Of a DNA stretch of 64,000 nt, positions 26,734 through 35,571 are shown one piece after another. This DNA comes from Jiulongibacter sediminis (GTDB lineage Bacteria; Bacteroidota; Bacteroidia; Cytophagales; Spirosomataceae). Numbering within the stretch: position 1 is the first letter of the stretch; each line of letters opens with the position of its first letter. The stretch covers positions 124,001-188,000 of the forward strand of contig NZ_LGTQ01000015.1 of the NCBI RefSeq assembly GCF_001306455.1, given 5' to 3'. A model generated the notes under the pieces. That model was not told the DNA's origin and did no database searches. It worked only from the letters and a program-made list of their open reading frames with translations. The translations under genes were made by a program, and so were the position numbers.

Positions 26734-26833
26734 AAGTTTTTGAGGAGTGTCAGCCACATCAATTTGGGTGGTAAATGGATAGGTTTATAGCCCACAATCC
26801 TGACGGCACCATACGCTCACCGTTAATCCCCCC

Positions 26834-27550
26834 CTACCTCCTAAACCGGTACAAATAAGGAGCCTTGTTGGCTGCACCGGTAAATTTCTTTTCCAGTCGT
26901 TCCAGCACTTCCAGGCTGAGCATTTTTTTCTGAAAATTATTGCGTGCGAAGGCTTTGTCGTACACGGCCTCGTAGAGTTCTTGCAGCTCACGCATGGTGA
27001 ATGTTTCGGGTAGTAGATTGAAGCCGATGAGCTTTTCATCCAGATTTCGCCGAAGGGTTTCCAGAGCTTCCTGCACCATTTGGTTATGATCCATGATAAG
27101 AGAAGGTAGGCTTTCGATAGGCAGCCAATCCACGCTTTCATCCAGATCTGTTTTTTGTGGTTTTACTTTATTGATGTCAACCAAGGCATAGTAACCAATA
27201 GAAATAAAGCGTTTAGAAAACCATTCGACAGCCGCCTGTTCATCGGGCATCGGAGTGGGCTTATCCTGATCAAGGACATCCAGAATCGGGTTGTTTTTCC
27301 GGTCGGCCGGGCCGAAGGTCTTGTATTGTTCCAGAAAGATATCCTTAAGCCCTGTCCGCTCTTTGAGAATTTGCAGGGCCGCCTCGTCAATGCCCTGATC
27401 CTGCGAGATAAAACCTCCGGGCAGAGTATATATGTTATGCCCGAAATTCATTTTTGAGATCAGCACATGCAGCTGCTTCTTCCTGTAGCCGAAGATGACG
27501 CTGTCTATCGAGAGCTGCGGGATATACTGCTCAGGGTTAAATTGATTCAT
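26834..27550 (-). CDS. Nudix-fold transcriptional regulator (NrtR/AraR type), copy 2
   Basis: 238 residues, clearly paralogous to the regulator at 11470. The N-terminal Nudix fold begins LSIDSVIFGYRKKQLHVLI and has LPGGFISQDQGIDEAALQILKERTGL at the Nudix box, where the catalytic REXXEE glutamates are lacking. The C-terminal winged helix contains FTMRELQELYEAVY, NFQKKMLSLEVLERLEKKFTGA and APYLYRFRR. Related proteins sense sugars or ADP-ribose and repress sugar genes. It is divergent from the ThuA/dehydrogenase fusion gene at 27720. A strong palindrome (27641-27669) lies between them and recurs at 5526-5558, making this protein the best candidate to bind both. Confidence 0.88.
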   Translation of the reverse strand: MNQFNPEQYIPQLSIDSVIFGYRKKQLHVLISKMNFGHNIYTLPGGFISQDQGIDEAALQILKERTGLKDIFLEQYKTFGPADRKNNPILDVLDQDKPTPMPDEQAAVEWFSKRFISIGYYALVDINKVKPQKTDLDESVDWLPIESLPSLIMDHNQMVQEALETLRRNLDEKLIGFNLLPETFTMRELQELYEAVYDKAFARNNFQKKMLSLEVLERLEKKFTGAANKAPYLYRFRR

Positions 27551-27640
27551 TACTTTTTTATATAGAGGTCTTAGGGTTCATTCATCCTGTGAACACGCCG
27601 TTCATGGTATTGAACTTTCCAAATATAAAGTTAGACGAAA

Positions 27641-27669
27641 TTTTATTGTCTATAAAGTAGACAATAAAA
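27641..27669. promoter_or_regulatory. palindromic operator (site 2) between Nudix regulator 2 and the ThuA fusion
   Basis: Perfect 12-base arms TTTTATTGTCTA and TAGACAATAAAA around TAAAG. The inner 9-base arms and 5-base spacing equal those of site 1 at 5531-5553. It is 51 bases before the ATG at 27720 and 91 before the regulator start. Confidence 0.75.
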
Positions 27670-27719
27670 ATATTCCCACTATTTTTGTTCCTCTTTAATT
27701 ACGATAGACCTATCTAAAT

Positions 27720-30700
27720 ATGAAAAAAATCAACATCATGTCTGTGATGCTGGCTTTTCTGCTGGCTTTTCAGGTGAGTTTTGCTCAGAGCGGTATCAAC
27801 GTTCTGGTTTTCAGCAAAACGGCGGCTTTCCGTCATGCTTCCATTGAAGCCGGTCAGGCTGCTTTAAAGAAAATGGCTTCTGAGAAGGGTTTTACGGTAA
27901 GTTTTACCGAAGATGCTTCCCAGTTTTCAGAAGCCAATCTGAAGAAATTTAATGCCGTTCTTTTTCTAAACACCACCGGCGATGTGCTCAATGGCGAGCA
28001 GCAGGTGAGTTTTGAGCGGTACATTCAGGCCGGCGGTGGTTATGTAGGAGTACACGCCGCTACTGATACGGAGTACGACTGGCCCTGGTACAATATGCTG
28101 GCTGGTGCCTGGTTTCAAGATCACCCCAACCCGGACAACGTACAAAAAGGTCGCTTTTTTGTGACGGAGAAAAATGCCCTGACAGCCCACATGCCGGAGT
28201 CTTTTGAACGTACCGATGAGTTTTATAGCTTCAAGAATATCTCTGACGACATCAATGTTGTTCTGAAAATTGATGAGACAACCTACCGTGGAGGTACAAA
28301 CGGTGATAATCACCCGATGAGCTGGTACCATGAGTTTCAGGGTGGCCGGGCGTTTTATACGGCCATGGGTCATACAGACGAAACGTTCGGCGAGCCACTT
28401 TTCCTTACCCACCTTTGGGAAGGTTTACGTTATGTAACCGGTGGTGATCAGCCGAATGTGATTGATTTCTCAAAGGCTAAGCCTGAAGAAAACCGTTTCA
28501 CGAAGGTGGTTTTGAAAGACAAACTGGATGAGCCGGTGGAAATCGCCGTTTTGGATGATGACAGAGTGCTTTTCATTCAAAGAAAAGGACAGGTGAAATT
28601 GTACAAAAACTCAACGGCTGAGTTGACAAATATTGCAGACATTCCGGTAAGCTTAAAGTATGTAGATGCCGAGGGCAAGGAGTCTGTGGCCGAGGATGGT
28701 CTTTTAGGTTTAAGCAAGGATCCAAACTTCGCGAAGAACAATTGGATCTACATGTATTATTCTTCATTGGAGGGTTCATACAATGTGCTGTCGCGTTTCA
28801 CTATGAAAGGTGACGAGCTTGATCTTAACTCTGAAGTGCAGATGCTGAAAGTGGAAACACAGCGTGAGCAATGCTGCCACACCGGTGGATCTATCGATTG
28901 GGATGCCAACGGAAACTTGTTCCTTTCAACTGGTGATAATACCAACCCACATGCTTCTAATGGCTTTAGTCCGAGTGATGAAAGACCGGGTCGTTCGCCT
29001 TGGGATGCTCAGAAATCATCTGCAAATACCAATGATTTAAGAGGTAAAATTTTGAGAATTACGCCGCAGGCTGATGGTTCATACACCATTCCTGAGGGCA
29101 ACCTTTTCCCGAAAGGCATGGACAAAACCCGTCCTGAAATCTTTACCATGGGCCATCGTAACCCGTACAGAATTGCCGTTGATAAGAAAACCGGAGCCCT
29201 TTACTGGGGAGATGTAGGACCAGATGCAAATGCAGCGGACCCTAATCGTGGTGCTGCCGGTACCTGCGAATTTGGTCAGGCGTTCTCAGCCGGTAACTAT
29301 GGATGGCCGCATTTTGTAGGCGACAACAAAGCGTATAATAAGTTTGATTTTGCCACCAATACCTCGGGTGAGAAATGGGATTATTTGAATCCTATGAACA
29401 CTTCACCGAATAACACAGGTTTGATCAAATTACCACAGGCTCAGGAAGCCATGGTTTGGTACACCTATGATAAAAGCGAGGAATTCCCGTTGGTAGGTGC
29501 CGGTGGTTGTAACCCTATGGCTGGCCCGGTGTACTATAAAGATATGTTCAAAGGTGCTGAAGGAGCTTTCCCTGAGTATTACGATGGCAAGCACTTCATT
29601 TACGAATGGATGAGAGGCTGGATCATGGCGGTTTCTTTCGACGAGAATGGTAAGTATAAGTCCATGGAGCCTTTTATGCCAAGTTATAAATTCAGCAATC
29701 CGATGGATATGGAATTTGCTGATAATGGCGATTTATACATGCTGGAGTATGGCTCTGGTTGGTTCAGTGCCAATGACGATGCCCGTTTGATTCGCATCGA
29801 ATACAACGGTGGCAACAGAATGCCGAAAGTGGTGATGAACAAAAATGCCGATGGCGGTGCTGTGCCTTTCAAATTGGCTCTGAGTGCTGAAGGCACTACC
29901 GATCCTGACGGAGACGAACTGGCTTATGAATGGACAATCACTGGTGATGATTTTGCCTCTTCTATCAAAGGACAAACTGCTGAATTGAGTTTGAAAGACA
30001 TTGGCGTTTATACAGTTAATTTGACCGTAAACGATGGCAATGGTGGTAAAATTTCTCAAAGTACTGAAGTGGTGGCCGGTAACGAGCCTCCGGTATTGAC
30101 ACTGGAAATGCCGGGAAGCAACAAAAGCTTCTTTGCACCGAACAGAACGTTCAATTACGATATCAAAGTAAGCGATAAAGAAGACGGCAAACTGGGAGAA
30201 GGCATTAATGCTGATCAAGTGGCGGTAAACATTGATTATTTGGCTGAAGGTTTTGATAAAGTGGAGATTGCCCGTGGGCACCGTTCCGCTGATGCCAGTG
30301 CTGCTTATGCAAAAGGTAGAAAGCTGATTGACGGTAGCGACTGTTTGGCCTGTCATAAAGTTGATGACAAATCGATTGGACCAAGCTATACAGAGGTTTC
30401 AAAAAAATACAAAGGTGATAGTAAAGCGTTGGAAATGCTGACAGCTAAAATCATCAATGGCGGTGGTGGAAATTGGGGTGAAATGGCGATGTCTGCCCAC
30501 CCGCAAATTACCAAGGAAGATGCTTCTGAAATGGTAAAATACATTCTGAACATTGCCAATCAGACAAAGGTCGAAACACTTCCTGTGAAAGGGACATATG
30601 CCGCAAAAGTAAAACCTAACGATACCGGTGCAGGTGTTTATATTGTTCGGGCTTCGTATGAAGACCAGGGTGCAAACGGAATGCCTTCATTGCGTTCTGA

Positions 30701-31769
30701 GCAAACGTTCGTGTTGAGAAATTCGAAAATCGGGCCGCATGATTTTGATAGCTTTGAAGACATTAACAAAATGTCTTTCGGAGGAAATAAGCTCTCTATC
30801 ATTTCAAAATCAGGAGCCAATGTCATGATGAACCAGATTGATTTGGGTGGCATCAAAGGCATAGAGTTTCTTATTACCGCTCCGGTAGCCCGTCTGAACA
30901 CCAAAGGAGGAAAAATCCAGTTGCGTCTGGGTGGCCCTAAAGGGAAGTTGATTGGTCAGTCAGAATTCATAGAACCGTGGGATGGCGGAGGTTTTGCTCC
31001 GAAAGCGTTCATGGTACCTGTTTCAGTTTCGGCTGAGGAAGCCTCAAAACTTCAGGATCTTTGCGTGGTATTTAGTAATCCGGGAGCTGAAGGTTCGCTC
31101 TTCATTATGATGGGTGCTGAGTTCAAAATGCTGGAAGAAGGAGAAGCGGTGGGTGCTGCTGCTCCGTCGTCTTATGATGATTTCTTCGTCGGTAAATGGA
31201 ACACCACTATCGTTGGCACTCCTCAGGGTGATGCAAATATGTTACTGACATTGGTTAGAGAAAACGGAAAATTGTCTGGTACAATAGCCCCTGATATGGA
31301 TGGTGTGGAGCCTGTAGCCCTGGATAATGTGGAAGAAACGGACGCCAGTGTAACCATCTATTTCAAAATGATGAACTATGATCTCAATGTGGAGCTGGTA
31401 AAAGAAGATGATGTAACACTTGCGGGAAAAATGATGGGCATGTTTGATGTGACTTCTGAACGTGTCATTGAAAAAGCGGATTTCTTCTCGGGCGACTGGG
31501 ATATGATGATCAAAGGTACTCCGCAGGGCGATGCCAAAATGACCCTTCATCTGGAGCGTAAAGATGGTCAGTTGACCGGAAGTATCATCCCTGAAGATGC
31601 TGGAATGGATGAAGTGGCCCTTGATAACGTGGAAGAAACCGATGGCAGCGTTACGATCTATTTCAATATGATGAACTACGACCTCAACGTGGAATTGATG
31701 AAAGCGGGAGACACTTCACTGGAAGGTAAGTTGATGGGTATGTTCGATGTGACGGCCGATAAAAAATAG
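27720..31769 (+). CDS. secreted ThuA / PQQ-type sugar dehydrogenase / PKD / cytochrome c fusion with C-terminal GTPQGD repeats
   Basis: 1349 residues with signal peptide MKKINIMSVMLAFLLAFQVSFAQ. Domains in order: ThuA-like fold (about 25-245; VLVFSKTAAFRH, HAATDTEYDWPW); soluble-glucose-dehydrogenase-type beta-propeller (about 255-700; EQCCHTGGSIDWD, MGHRNPYRIAVD); PKD (about 705-790; DPDGDELAYEWTI); class I cytochrome c (about 855-950; heme motif C875-LA-C878-H879, possible Met ligand in WGEMAMSAHP); a beta region resembling a family 6-type carbohydrate-binding module (about 1000-1140); and two repeats (from about 1152 and 1251), each with GTPQGD. The first four occur together in other Bacteroidota; the tail equals the repeats of the protein at 5653. 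It probably oxidises a sugar in the periplasm. The Nudix regulator is divergent. Confidence 0.88.
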   Translation: MKKINIMSVMLAFLLAFQVSFAQSGINVLVFSKTAAFRHASIEAGQAALKKMASEKGFTVSFTEDASQFSEANLKKFNAVLFLNTTGDVLNGEQQVSFERYIQAGGGYVGVHAATDTEYDWPWYNMLAGAWFQDHPNPDNVQKGRFFVTEKNALTAHMPESFERTDEFYSFKNISDDINVVLKIDETTYRGGTNGDNHPMSWYHEFQGGRAFYTAMGHTDETFGEPLFLTHLWEGLRYVTGGDQPNVIDFSKAKPEENRFTKVVLKDKLDEPVEIAVLDDDRVLFIQRKGQVKLYKNSTAELTNIADIPVSLKYVDAEGKESVAEDGLLGLSKDPNFAKNNWIYMYYSSLEGSYNVLSRFTMKGDELDLNSEVQMLKVETQREQCCHTGGSIDWDANGNLFLSTGDNTNPHASNGFSPSDERPGRSPWDAQKSSANTNDLRGKILRITPQADGSYTIPEGNLFPKGMDKTRPEIFTMGHRNPYRIAVDKKTGALYWGDVGPDANAADPNRGAAGTCEFGQAFSAGNYGWPHFVGDNKAYNKFDFATNTSGEKWDYLNPMNTSPNNTGLIKLPQAQEAMVWYTYDKSEEFPLVGAGGCNPMAGPVYYKDMFKGAEGAFPEYYDGKHFIYEWMRGWIMAVSFDENGKYKSMEPFMPSYKFSNPMDMEFADNGDLYMLEYGSGWFSANDDARLIRIEYNGGNRMPKVVMNKNADGGAVPFKLALSAEGTTDPDGDELAYEWTITGDDFASSIKGQTAELSLKDIGVYTVNLTVNDGNGGKISQSTEVVAGNEPPVLTLEMPGSNKSFFAPNRTFNYDIKVSDKEDGKLGEGINADQVAVNIDYLAEGFDKVEIARGHRSADASAAYAKGRKLIDGSDCLACHKVDDKSIGPSYTEVSKKYKGDSKALEMLTAKIINGGGGNWGEMAMSAHPQITKEDASEMVKYILNIANQTKVETLPVKGTYAAKVKPNDTGAGVYIVRASYEDQGANGMPSLRSEQTFVLRNSKIGPHDFDSFEDINKMSFGGNKLSIISKSGANVMMNQIDLGGIKGIEFLITAPVARLNTKGGKIQLRLGGPKGKLIGQSEFIEPWDGGGFAPKAFMVPVSVSAEEASKLQDLCVVFSNPGAEGSLFIMMGAEFKMLEEGEAVGAAAPSSYDDFFVGKWNTTIVGTPQGDANMLLTLVRENGKLSGTIAPDMDGVEPVALDNVEETDASVTIYFKMMNYDLNVELVKEDDVTLAGKMMGMFDVTSERVIEKADFFSGDWDMMIKGTPQGDAKMTLHLERKDGQLTGSIIPEDAGMDEVALDNVEETDGSVTIYFNMMNYDLNVELMKAGDTSLEGKLMGMFDVTADKK

Positions 31770-31790
31770 GCAACTTAATGATGTACTTAG

Positions 31791-31823
31791 AATCCCTCGC
31801 CTTTTCAGGTGGGGGATTTTTTT
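31791..31823 (+). terminator. intrinsic terminator after the ThuA fusion
   Basis: AATCCCTCGCCT pairs with AGGTGGGGGATT (two G-U pairs) around a 4-base loop, followed by a run of T. It begins 21 bases past the stop at 31769. Confidence 0.85.
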
Positions 31824-31897
31824 GTTTCCGATACCAAAGTAATCGTATCCGAAAATTCTGAGAATTGATCTAAATTGCTTAACTCAAATTCAACCCT

Positions 31898-32641
31898 ATG
31901 ATACTTAACCCTGAAGAAACAGCTTTTCTGGAAGCGAACGGATACCTTGATCTGGGAGTCTTGCTCTCAGCTGAGGAGGTTAAAAAGATCAATGAACGCT
32001 TAGATGAGCTCAGAGAGCAGGAAGGCGAAACTGCCGGGGCTGAACTCATGGATTCTAAATACATTCGTCACCCCAAAGAAGAGGGAGCTGATCGTTTGGC
32101 TGATTTGGTTAATAAGGGTGAAGTCTTTGATATTTTCTATACACATCCAAGAGTTTTGGCCGGAGTAGGTGCTGTTTTGAGCAGTGGCTTTAAACTGTCT
32201 TCTTTGAATTACCGGGCCGCCAAGCCTGGAAAAGGATTGCAAAAGCTTCACGTCGATTTCGGCAACTCCGTTCCAAAAGGAGAATATAAAGTGTGCAACA
32301 GCATCTGGCTGTTGGATGACTTCACAGAGCTGAACGGTCCTACACGCATTGTGCCGGGCACCCATCATTCAAAGAATTTACCGGGTGAGTTATTGGAAGA
32401 TCCATTTGCTCCACATCCTGATGAAATAAAAATTACGGCTCCGGCGGGTTCAGTATTTATTTTCAACTCCCATGTATGGCACGGAGGTACACAGAATCTG
32501 ACAGATCGGGATCGCAGAAGTATTCATAGCTATTTCTGTGCTTTGGATCAGCCGCAGCAGATAGATCAGCAACGGTATATTACAGAAGAAACGAAAAGGA
32601 GAATCGGTTCGGAAGGAATGAGGATTCTGAACGTAAGTTAA
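31898..32641 (+). CDS. phytanoyl-CoA dioxygenase (PhyH) family protein
   Basis: 247 residues. The iron-binding triad of the Fe(II)/2-oxoglutarate oxygenases is visible: H-x-D in LQKLHVDFG and the distal histidine in FNSHVWHGGTQNLTDRDRR, with the following arginine expected to hold 2-oxoglutarate. GPTRIVPGTHHS is a typical PhyH segment. No signal peptide, so it is cytoplasmic. The family hydroxylates many small molecules, so the substrate is unknown. It stands alone: a terminator precedes it, and the next gene converges from the other strand 15 bases past its stop. Confidence 0.88.
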   Translation: MILNPEETAFLEANGYLDLGVLLSAEEVKKINERLDELREQEGETAGAELMDSKYIRHPKEEGADRLADLVNKGEVFDIFYTHPRVLAGVGAVLSSGFKLSSLNYRAAKPGKGLQKLHVDFGNSVPKGEYKVCNSIWLLDDFTELNGPTRIVPGTHHSKNLPGELLEDPFAPHPDEIKITAPAGSVFIFNSHVWHGGTQNLTDRDRRSIHSYFCALDQPQQIDQQRYITEETKRRIGSEGMRILNVS

Positions 32642-32656
32642 AGTCAATTCCCCATC

Positions 32657-33115
32657 TCAGAATCGTTTACCAATCTTTAGGCTTCCATAAAGAAACCCTC
32701 CTTCAAAAACTGTTGCATAGCCTCCATCAATTCCGAGATTGAGTCCCTTTTGTCCAAAGTAGGAAAGCCCGACTGGTAAGTAAAGTAAAAGTCCATCGCC
32801 ACCAAAACAAAGCTCACAGTCTGAATACAGAGGAGAAGCAGATGCCTGAACTCCTATCGAAGGTAAGAGTTTTTTTGTTTTCATTTTGAAAGGAAAATAT
32901 TTCAGACCAGCCATTCCGCTAATCCAACCCGCACCGGCTTCAACAGATAAGTGCTCGGTTACCGAACGTTCATAAACAAATCCGGCAAGAGCAGTACCTC
33001 CCATGATTTGAAAAGAAACGGCATTCTTTTCTAAGGGAAGTTCATCCTGAGCATTACTGTCTAATAGGCAGCCAAGGAGAGCAATAGAACTTAGAACGAA
33101 AGTTTTAAAAATCAC
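32657..33115 (-). CDS. small exported protein, probably outer-membrane or envelope, family unknown
   Basis: 152 residues with a signal-like N-terminus MIFKTFVLSSIALLGCLLDSNAQ. The remainder is glycine-rich with alternating hydrophobic residues (ISGMAGLKYFPF, YLPVGLSYFGQKGLNLGIDGG) and ends in the aromatic residue of KIGKRF, which suits a small outer-membrane beta-barrel. The ATG overlaps the stop of the esterase at 33112 by 4 bases, so it is the third gene of that operon. No function can be assigned. Confidence 0.7.
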   Translation of the reverse strand: MIFKTFVLSSIALLGCLLDSNAQDELPLEKNAVSFQIMGGTALAGFVYERSVTEHLSVEAGAGWISGMAGLKYFPFKMKTKKLLPSIGVQASASPLYSDCELCFGGDGLLLYLPVGLSYFGQKGLNLGIDGGYATVFEGGFLYGSLKIGKRF

Positions 33116-33984
33116 TCGCTCACGATTTTTTCAGTGACGGCCCAATCGTAGAAACGTTCAATCCAGTGATCAGATGGCAGCCCTTGTTTTTTCATTCCAA
33201 AGCCATGGTCACCTTTGGAATAGAGATGCAGGCCGACGGTGAGATTTTGTGTATACCAGGAATTATAAATATCGATTGTTCCTGCAGCAAGTCCTAAGCC
33301 GTCATCGGTGGCACAAACCAATAGCATTGGAGGGCCATCCTGAGGGGCGGTTCGTACAGGCTGGGCGGTTGTCCAGGCATACACCGGTACCAGGAAATCG
33401 GGTCGGCTGTCTTTTGTGTAATTATAGGCTACACCCATGGTCACTGCTCCACCGGCAGAAAAGCCCATAAAGCCAATTTTCCCGGGATCAATTCCCATCT
33501 CCTTAGCATGAGTTCTGACGTAACCAATTGCGGTTAAACCATCATTCACAGAGTAGGGGAGAACTTCAGCAACTTTACGGAAAAGGGTACCCGGACTATT
33601 TCTCATCTCGACTCCAATTTCGGTGGACCCATCTTCACCGGTTGGTACTAATCTGTATTTAAGTACAAAGGCCGTTATTCCTTTTTCATTCAGCCATTTG
33701 GCGACATCTATTCCCTCGCTGTTAATGCTGAGTCCATAAAGACCACCTCCCGGAGCAATAATGACTGAGGTGCCATTCTTCTTTCCCTCTTCAGGTTCAT
33801 AAACCATCAGAACCGGTTTGGATACATTGGTGACTACCTGCGTTTGCCAGGCTTCAGAATAAAACTGTTTTTCAGGGTTTTCATAGGATACCCCGGGAAC
33901 AGGCTTGTGATCAAGCGGAATAATTTGTTGCCCGAAGGCACTGAAAGTTAAAAGGCTCAAAGCAAGAAGTTTCTTCATCATCAA
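33112..33984 (-). CDS. secreted alpha/beta hydrolase (carbohydrate-esterase-like)
   Basis: 290 residues with signal peptide MMMKKLLALSLLTFSAFGQQ. The oxyanion region IIAPGGGLYGLS, nucleophile elbow IGFMGFSAGGAVTMG and late YSKGDHGFGM (catalytic His) define an alpha/beta hydrolase like the acetyl-xylan and related sugar esterases of Bacteroidota. The middle gene of a three-gene minus operon: 4 bases after the FAD oxidase stop, and overlapping the small envelope gene by 4. Substrate not determinable; a glycan ester is likely. Confidence 0.85.
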   Translation of the reverse strand: MMMKKLLALSLLTFSAFGQQIIPLDHKPVPGVSYENPEKQFYSEAWQTQVVTNVSKPVLMVYEPEEGKKNGTSVIIAPGGGLYGLSINSEGIDVAKWLNEKGITAFVLKYRLVPTGEDGSTEIGVEMRNSPGTLFRKVAEVLPYSVNDGLTAIGYVRTHAKEMGIDPGKIGFMGFSAGGAVTMGVAYNYTKDSRPDFLVPVYAWTTAQPVRTAPQDGPPMLLVCATDDGLGLAAGTIDIYNSWYTQNLTVGLHLYSKGDHGFGMKKQGLPSDHWIERFYDWAVTEKIVSE

Positions 33985-33988
33985 TAGG

Positions 33989-35404
33989 TCAATTTTGGTG
34001 TTTAAAAGTAGGGAATGTTTCTGAGATCACTTTACCTCTGTTCAGAATTCCCTTTGGATCCAGAGCATTTTTCAAGGTCCTCATCAGAGCCAGCTCTTCG
34101 GGTGTCCGGCAGTAATGAACCCATGGTTTTTTCTCAAGCCCCAGGCCATGTTCGGCTGTAACAGAGCCACCGATGGCTTTTAAGGGTTCAAAGGCGATTT
34201 CTTCCACCCGATGCCTTGTTTTGTGATCGTTCTCGCCGCAGCAGACATACATATGTAGGTTTCCGTCACCCATATGGCCATAGGCATAGAAATGAACTTC
34301 GTCCCACTCTGATCGGTACTGCTTTTCAATCGAGGAAATATAATTTTCCATCTCCGAGATAGGCAGACTTACATCAAAAAGGAAAACCGGTTGATGGATT
34401 TGAAAAATGAGCTCCACTTTCTCACGAATTCCCCATAAGTTGGTAAACTCCTGATGCGATGTGGCCGGTGAGGCGTCTTCGATTACACCTTCGGTGAGAC
34501 ATGACTCCAAATGTTGATGAAATCGTTCTTCGTCTGATTTTTCATCCTGGCCCAGCGTTTCCATTAATACATAAAAGGGGTAATCCTGAGCGAGCGGAGG
34601 CTTGTATTCTGATGGTGGAGTGGTCATGAGGCGGTAATAATCATTCCAGAATATCTCATAAGTGGTAAGTGTGGAATTCAGATCACGTTTTGATCGGTTT
34701 AGAAAATCAACAGCGTGGTTGAAGCTTTTCAAAGCCACCATTGCCGTATTTCTACTTTTCGGAGCATCCTCAAGTTTGAGTACGGCACGAGTGATAATTC
34801 CCAACGTACCCTCAGAGCCGATAAAAAGTTGTTTAAGGTCGTAACCGGCATTATTTTTCAGCATTTTATTCATAGAACTGATGATTGTTCCATCGGCCAT
34901 GACAACTTCTAAACCCAAAACAAGTTGGCGAGTCACCCCATAACGCAAAGCCTGAAGTCCGCCGGCATTGGTTGAGATATTCCCTCCGATCATGCAGCTA
35001 CCTTTCGATCCTAAATCCAGCGGAAAAAGAAGGCCTTTATCGGCGACAGCATTTTGCAAATCCTGAAGGATAACTCCCGCCTGCACAGTCACCGTTTTGT
35101 TTTGAAGGTTAATTTCCTCAATGCTATTCATCCGTTCCAGACTGATGGCAATGTCTTCCGGTCCGGTTTTTTCACCTCTGGCTACTCCGGTTAGTCCACC
35201 GTGTGGTACTACGGTTTGACCATGATCATTACAGATTTTCAGAGCTTTTGAAACCTCCTGAGTATTTGCAGGTCTTAAAAGAGCTTTGCAATTGAGGTTA
35301 TCATTTGAAAGCCAGAGACTGGCTGGTCGGTTGGCAGCTTCTTCGGCTGTTAATAAACTTTCTTTTCCGATACTCTGGAGGAGTTCTTCAATAATTCCGG
35401 ACAT
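33989..35404 (-). CDS. FAD-binding 2-hydroxyacid oxidase/dehydrogenase (GlcD/D-lactate dehydrogenase type)
   Basis: 471 residues. The vanillyl-alcohol-oxidase-type FAD domain is seen in VVPHGGLTGVARGE, KGSCMIGGNISTNAGGLQALRYG and FIGSEGTLGIITRAVLKL. The C-terminal FAD-oxidase domain ends with AYGHMGDGNLHMYV and VTAEHGLGLEKKPW, the usual signature for glycolate/D-lactate dehydrogenases. It oxidises a 2-hydroxyacid and passes electrons to a carrier. No signal is seen. It is first in the operon with the esterase and envelope protein and divergent from the GH78 gene at 35572; the shared gap contains two palindromes. It may act on lactate made from deoxysugar breakdown, which is inference only. 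Confidence 0.9.
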   Translation of the reverse strand: MSGIIEELLQSIGKESLLTAEEAANRPASLWLSNDNLNCKALLRPANTQEVSKALKICNDHGQTVVPHGGLTGVARGEKTGPEDIAISLERMNSIEEINLQNKTVTVQAGVILQDLQNAVADKGLLFPLDLGSKGSCMIGGNISTNAGGLQALRYGVTRQLVLGLEVVMADGTIISSMNKMLKNNAGYDLKQLFIGSEGTLGIITRAVLKLEDAPKSRNTAMVALKSFNHAVDFLNRSKRDLNSTLTTYEIFWNDYYRLMTTPPSEYKPPLAQDYPFYVLMETLGQDEKSDEERFHQHLESCLTEGVIEDASPATSHQEFTNLWGIREKVELIFQIHQPVFLFDVSLPISEMENYISSIEKQYRSEWDEVHFYAYGHMGDGNLHMYVCCGENDHKTRHRVEEIAFEPLKAIGGSVTAEHGLGLEKKPWVHYCRTPEELALMRTLKNALDPKGILNRGKVISETFPTFKHQN

Positions 35405-35429
35405 GAGTTTAGGGTGGTTTTGCTACTTG

Positions 35430-35445
35430 ACAAAGATATCTTTGT
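35430..35445. promoter_or_regulatory. perfect 16-base palindrome in the FAD oxidase/GH78 divergent promoter
   Basis: ACAAAGATATCTTTGT is self-complementary over 16 bases. It lies 25 bases upstream of the FAD oxidase start and about 127 before the GH78 start, a suitable place for an operator. Confidence 0.55.
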
Positions 35446-35457
35446 TTACTAAACAAT

Positions 35458-35486
35458 AATATCTTTCGATACGATCAAAAGATATT
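35458..35486. promoter_or_regulatory. second dyad in the same divergent promoter
   Basis: AATATCTTT and AAAGATATT are separated by 11 bases. The arms share ATCTTT/AAAGAT with the palindrome at 35430, so the same regulator may bind both sites. Confidence 0.5.
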
Positions 35487-35571
35487 GATATCATCAGTTT
35501 GATGAAAAGGATAGTCCATGCCAGCCAAATCATTGAATTCTACTAGATTTACGATCCAATAACCGATACCT

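Noticed and set aside
24510-26785. GTAAATGG followed by ATAGG on both sides of the retron, as a possible target duplication
   Set aside because: Only eight contiguous bases match and the rest needs a gap; a match this short is expected by chance between gaps of this size.
11470-27550. The two Nudix-fold proteins as NUDIX hydrolases
   Set aside because: The Nudix box lacks the REXXEE glutamates and a C-terminal winged-helix region is present, so they are regulators.
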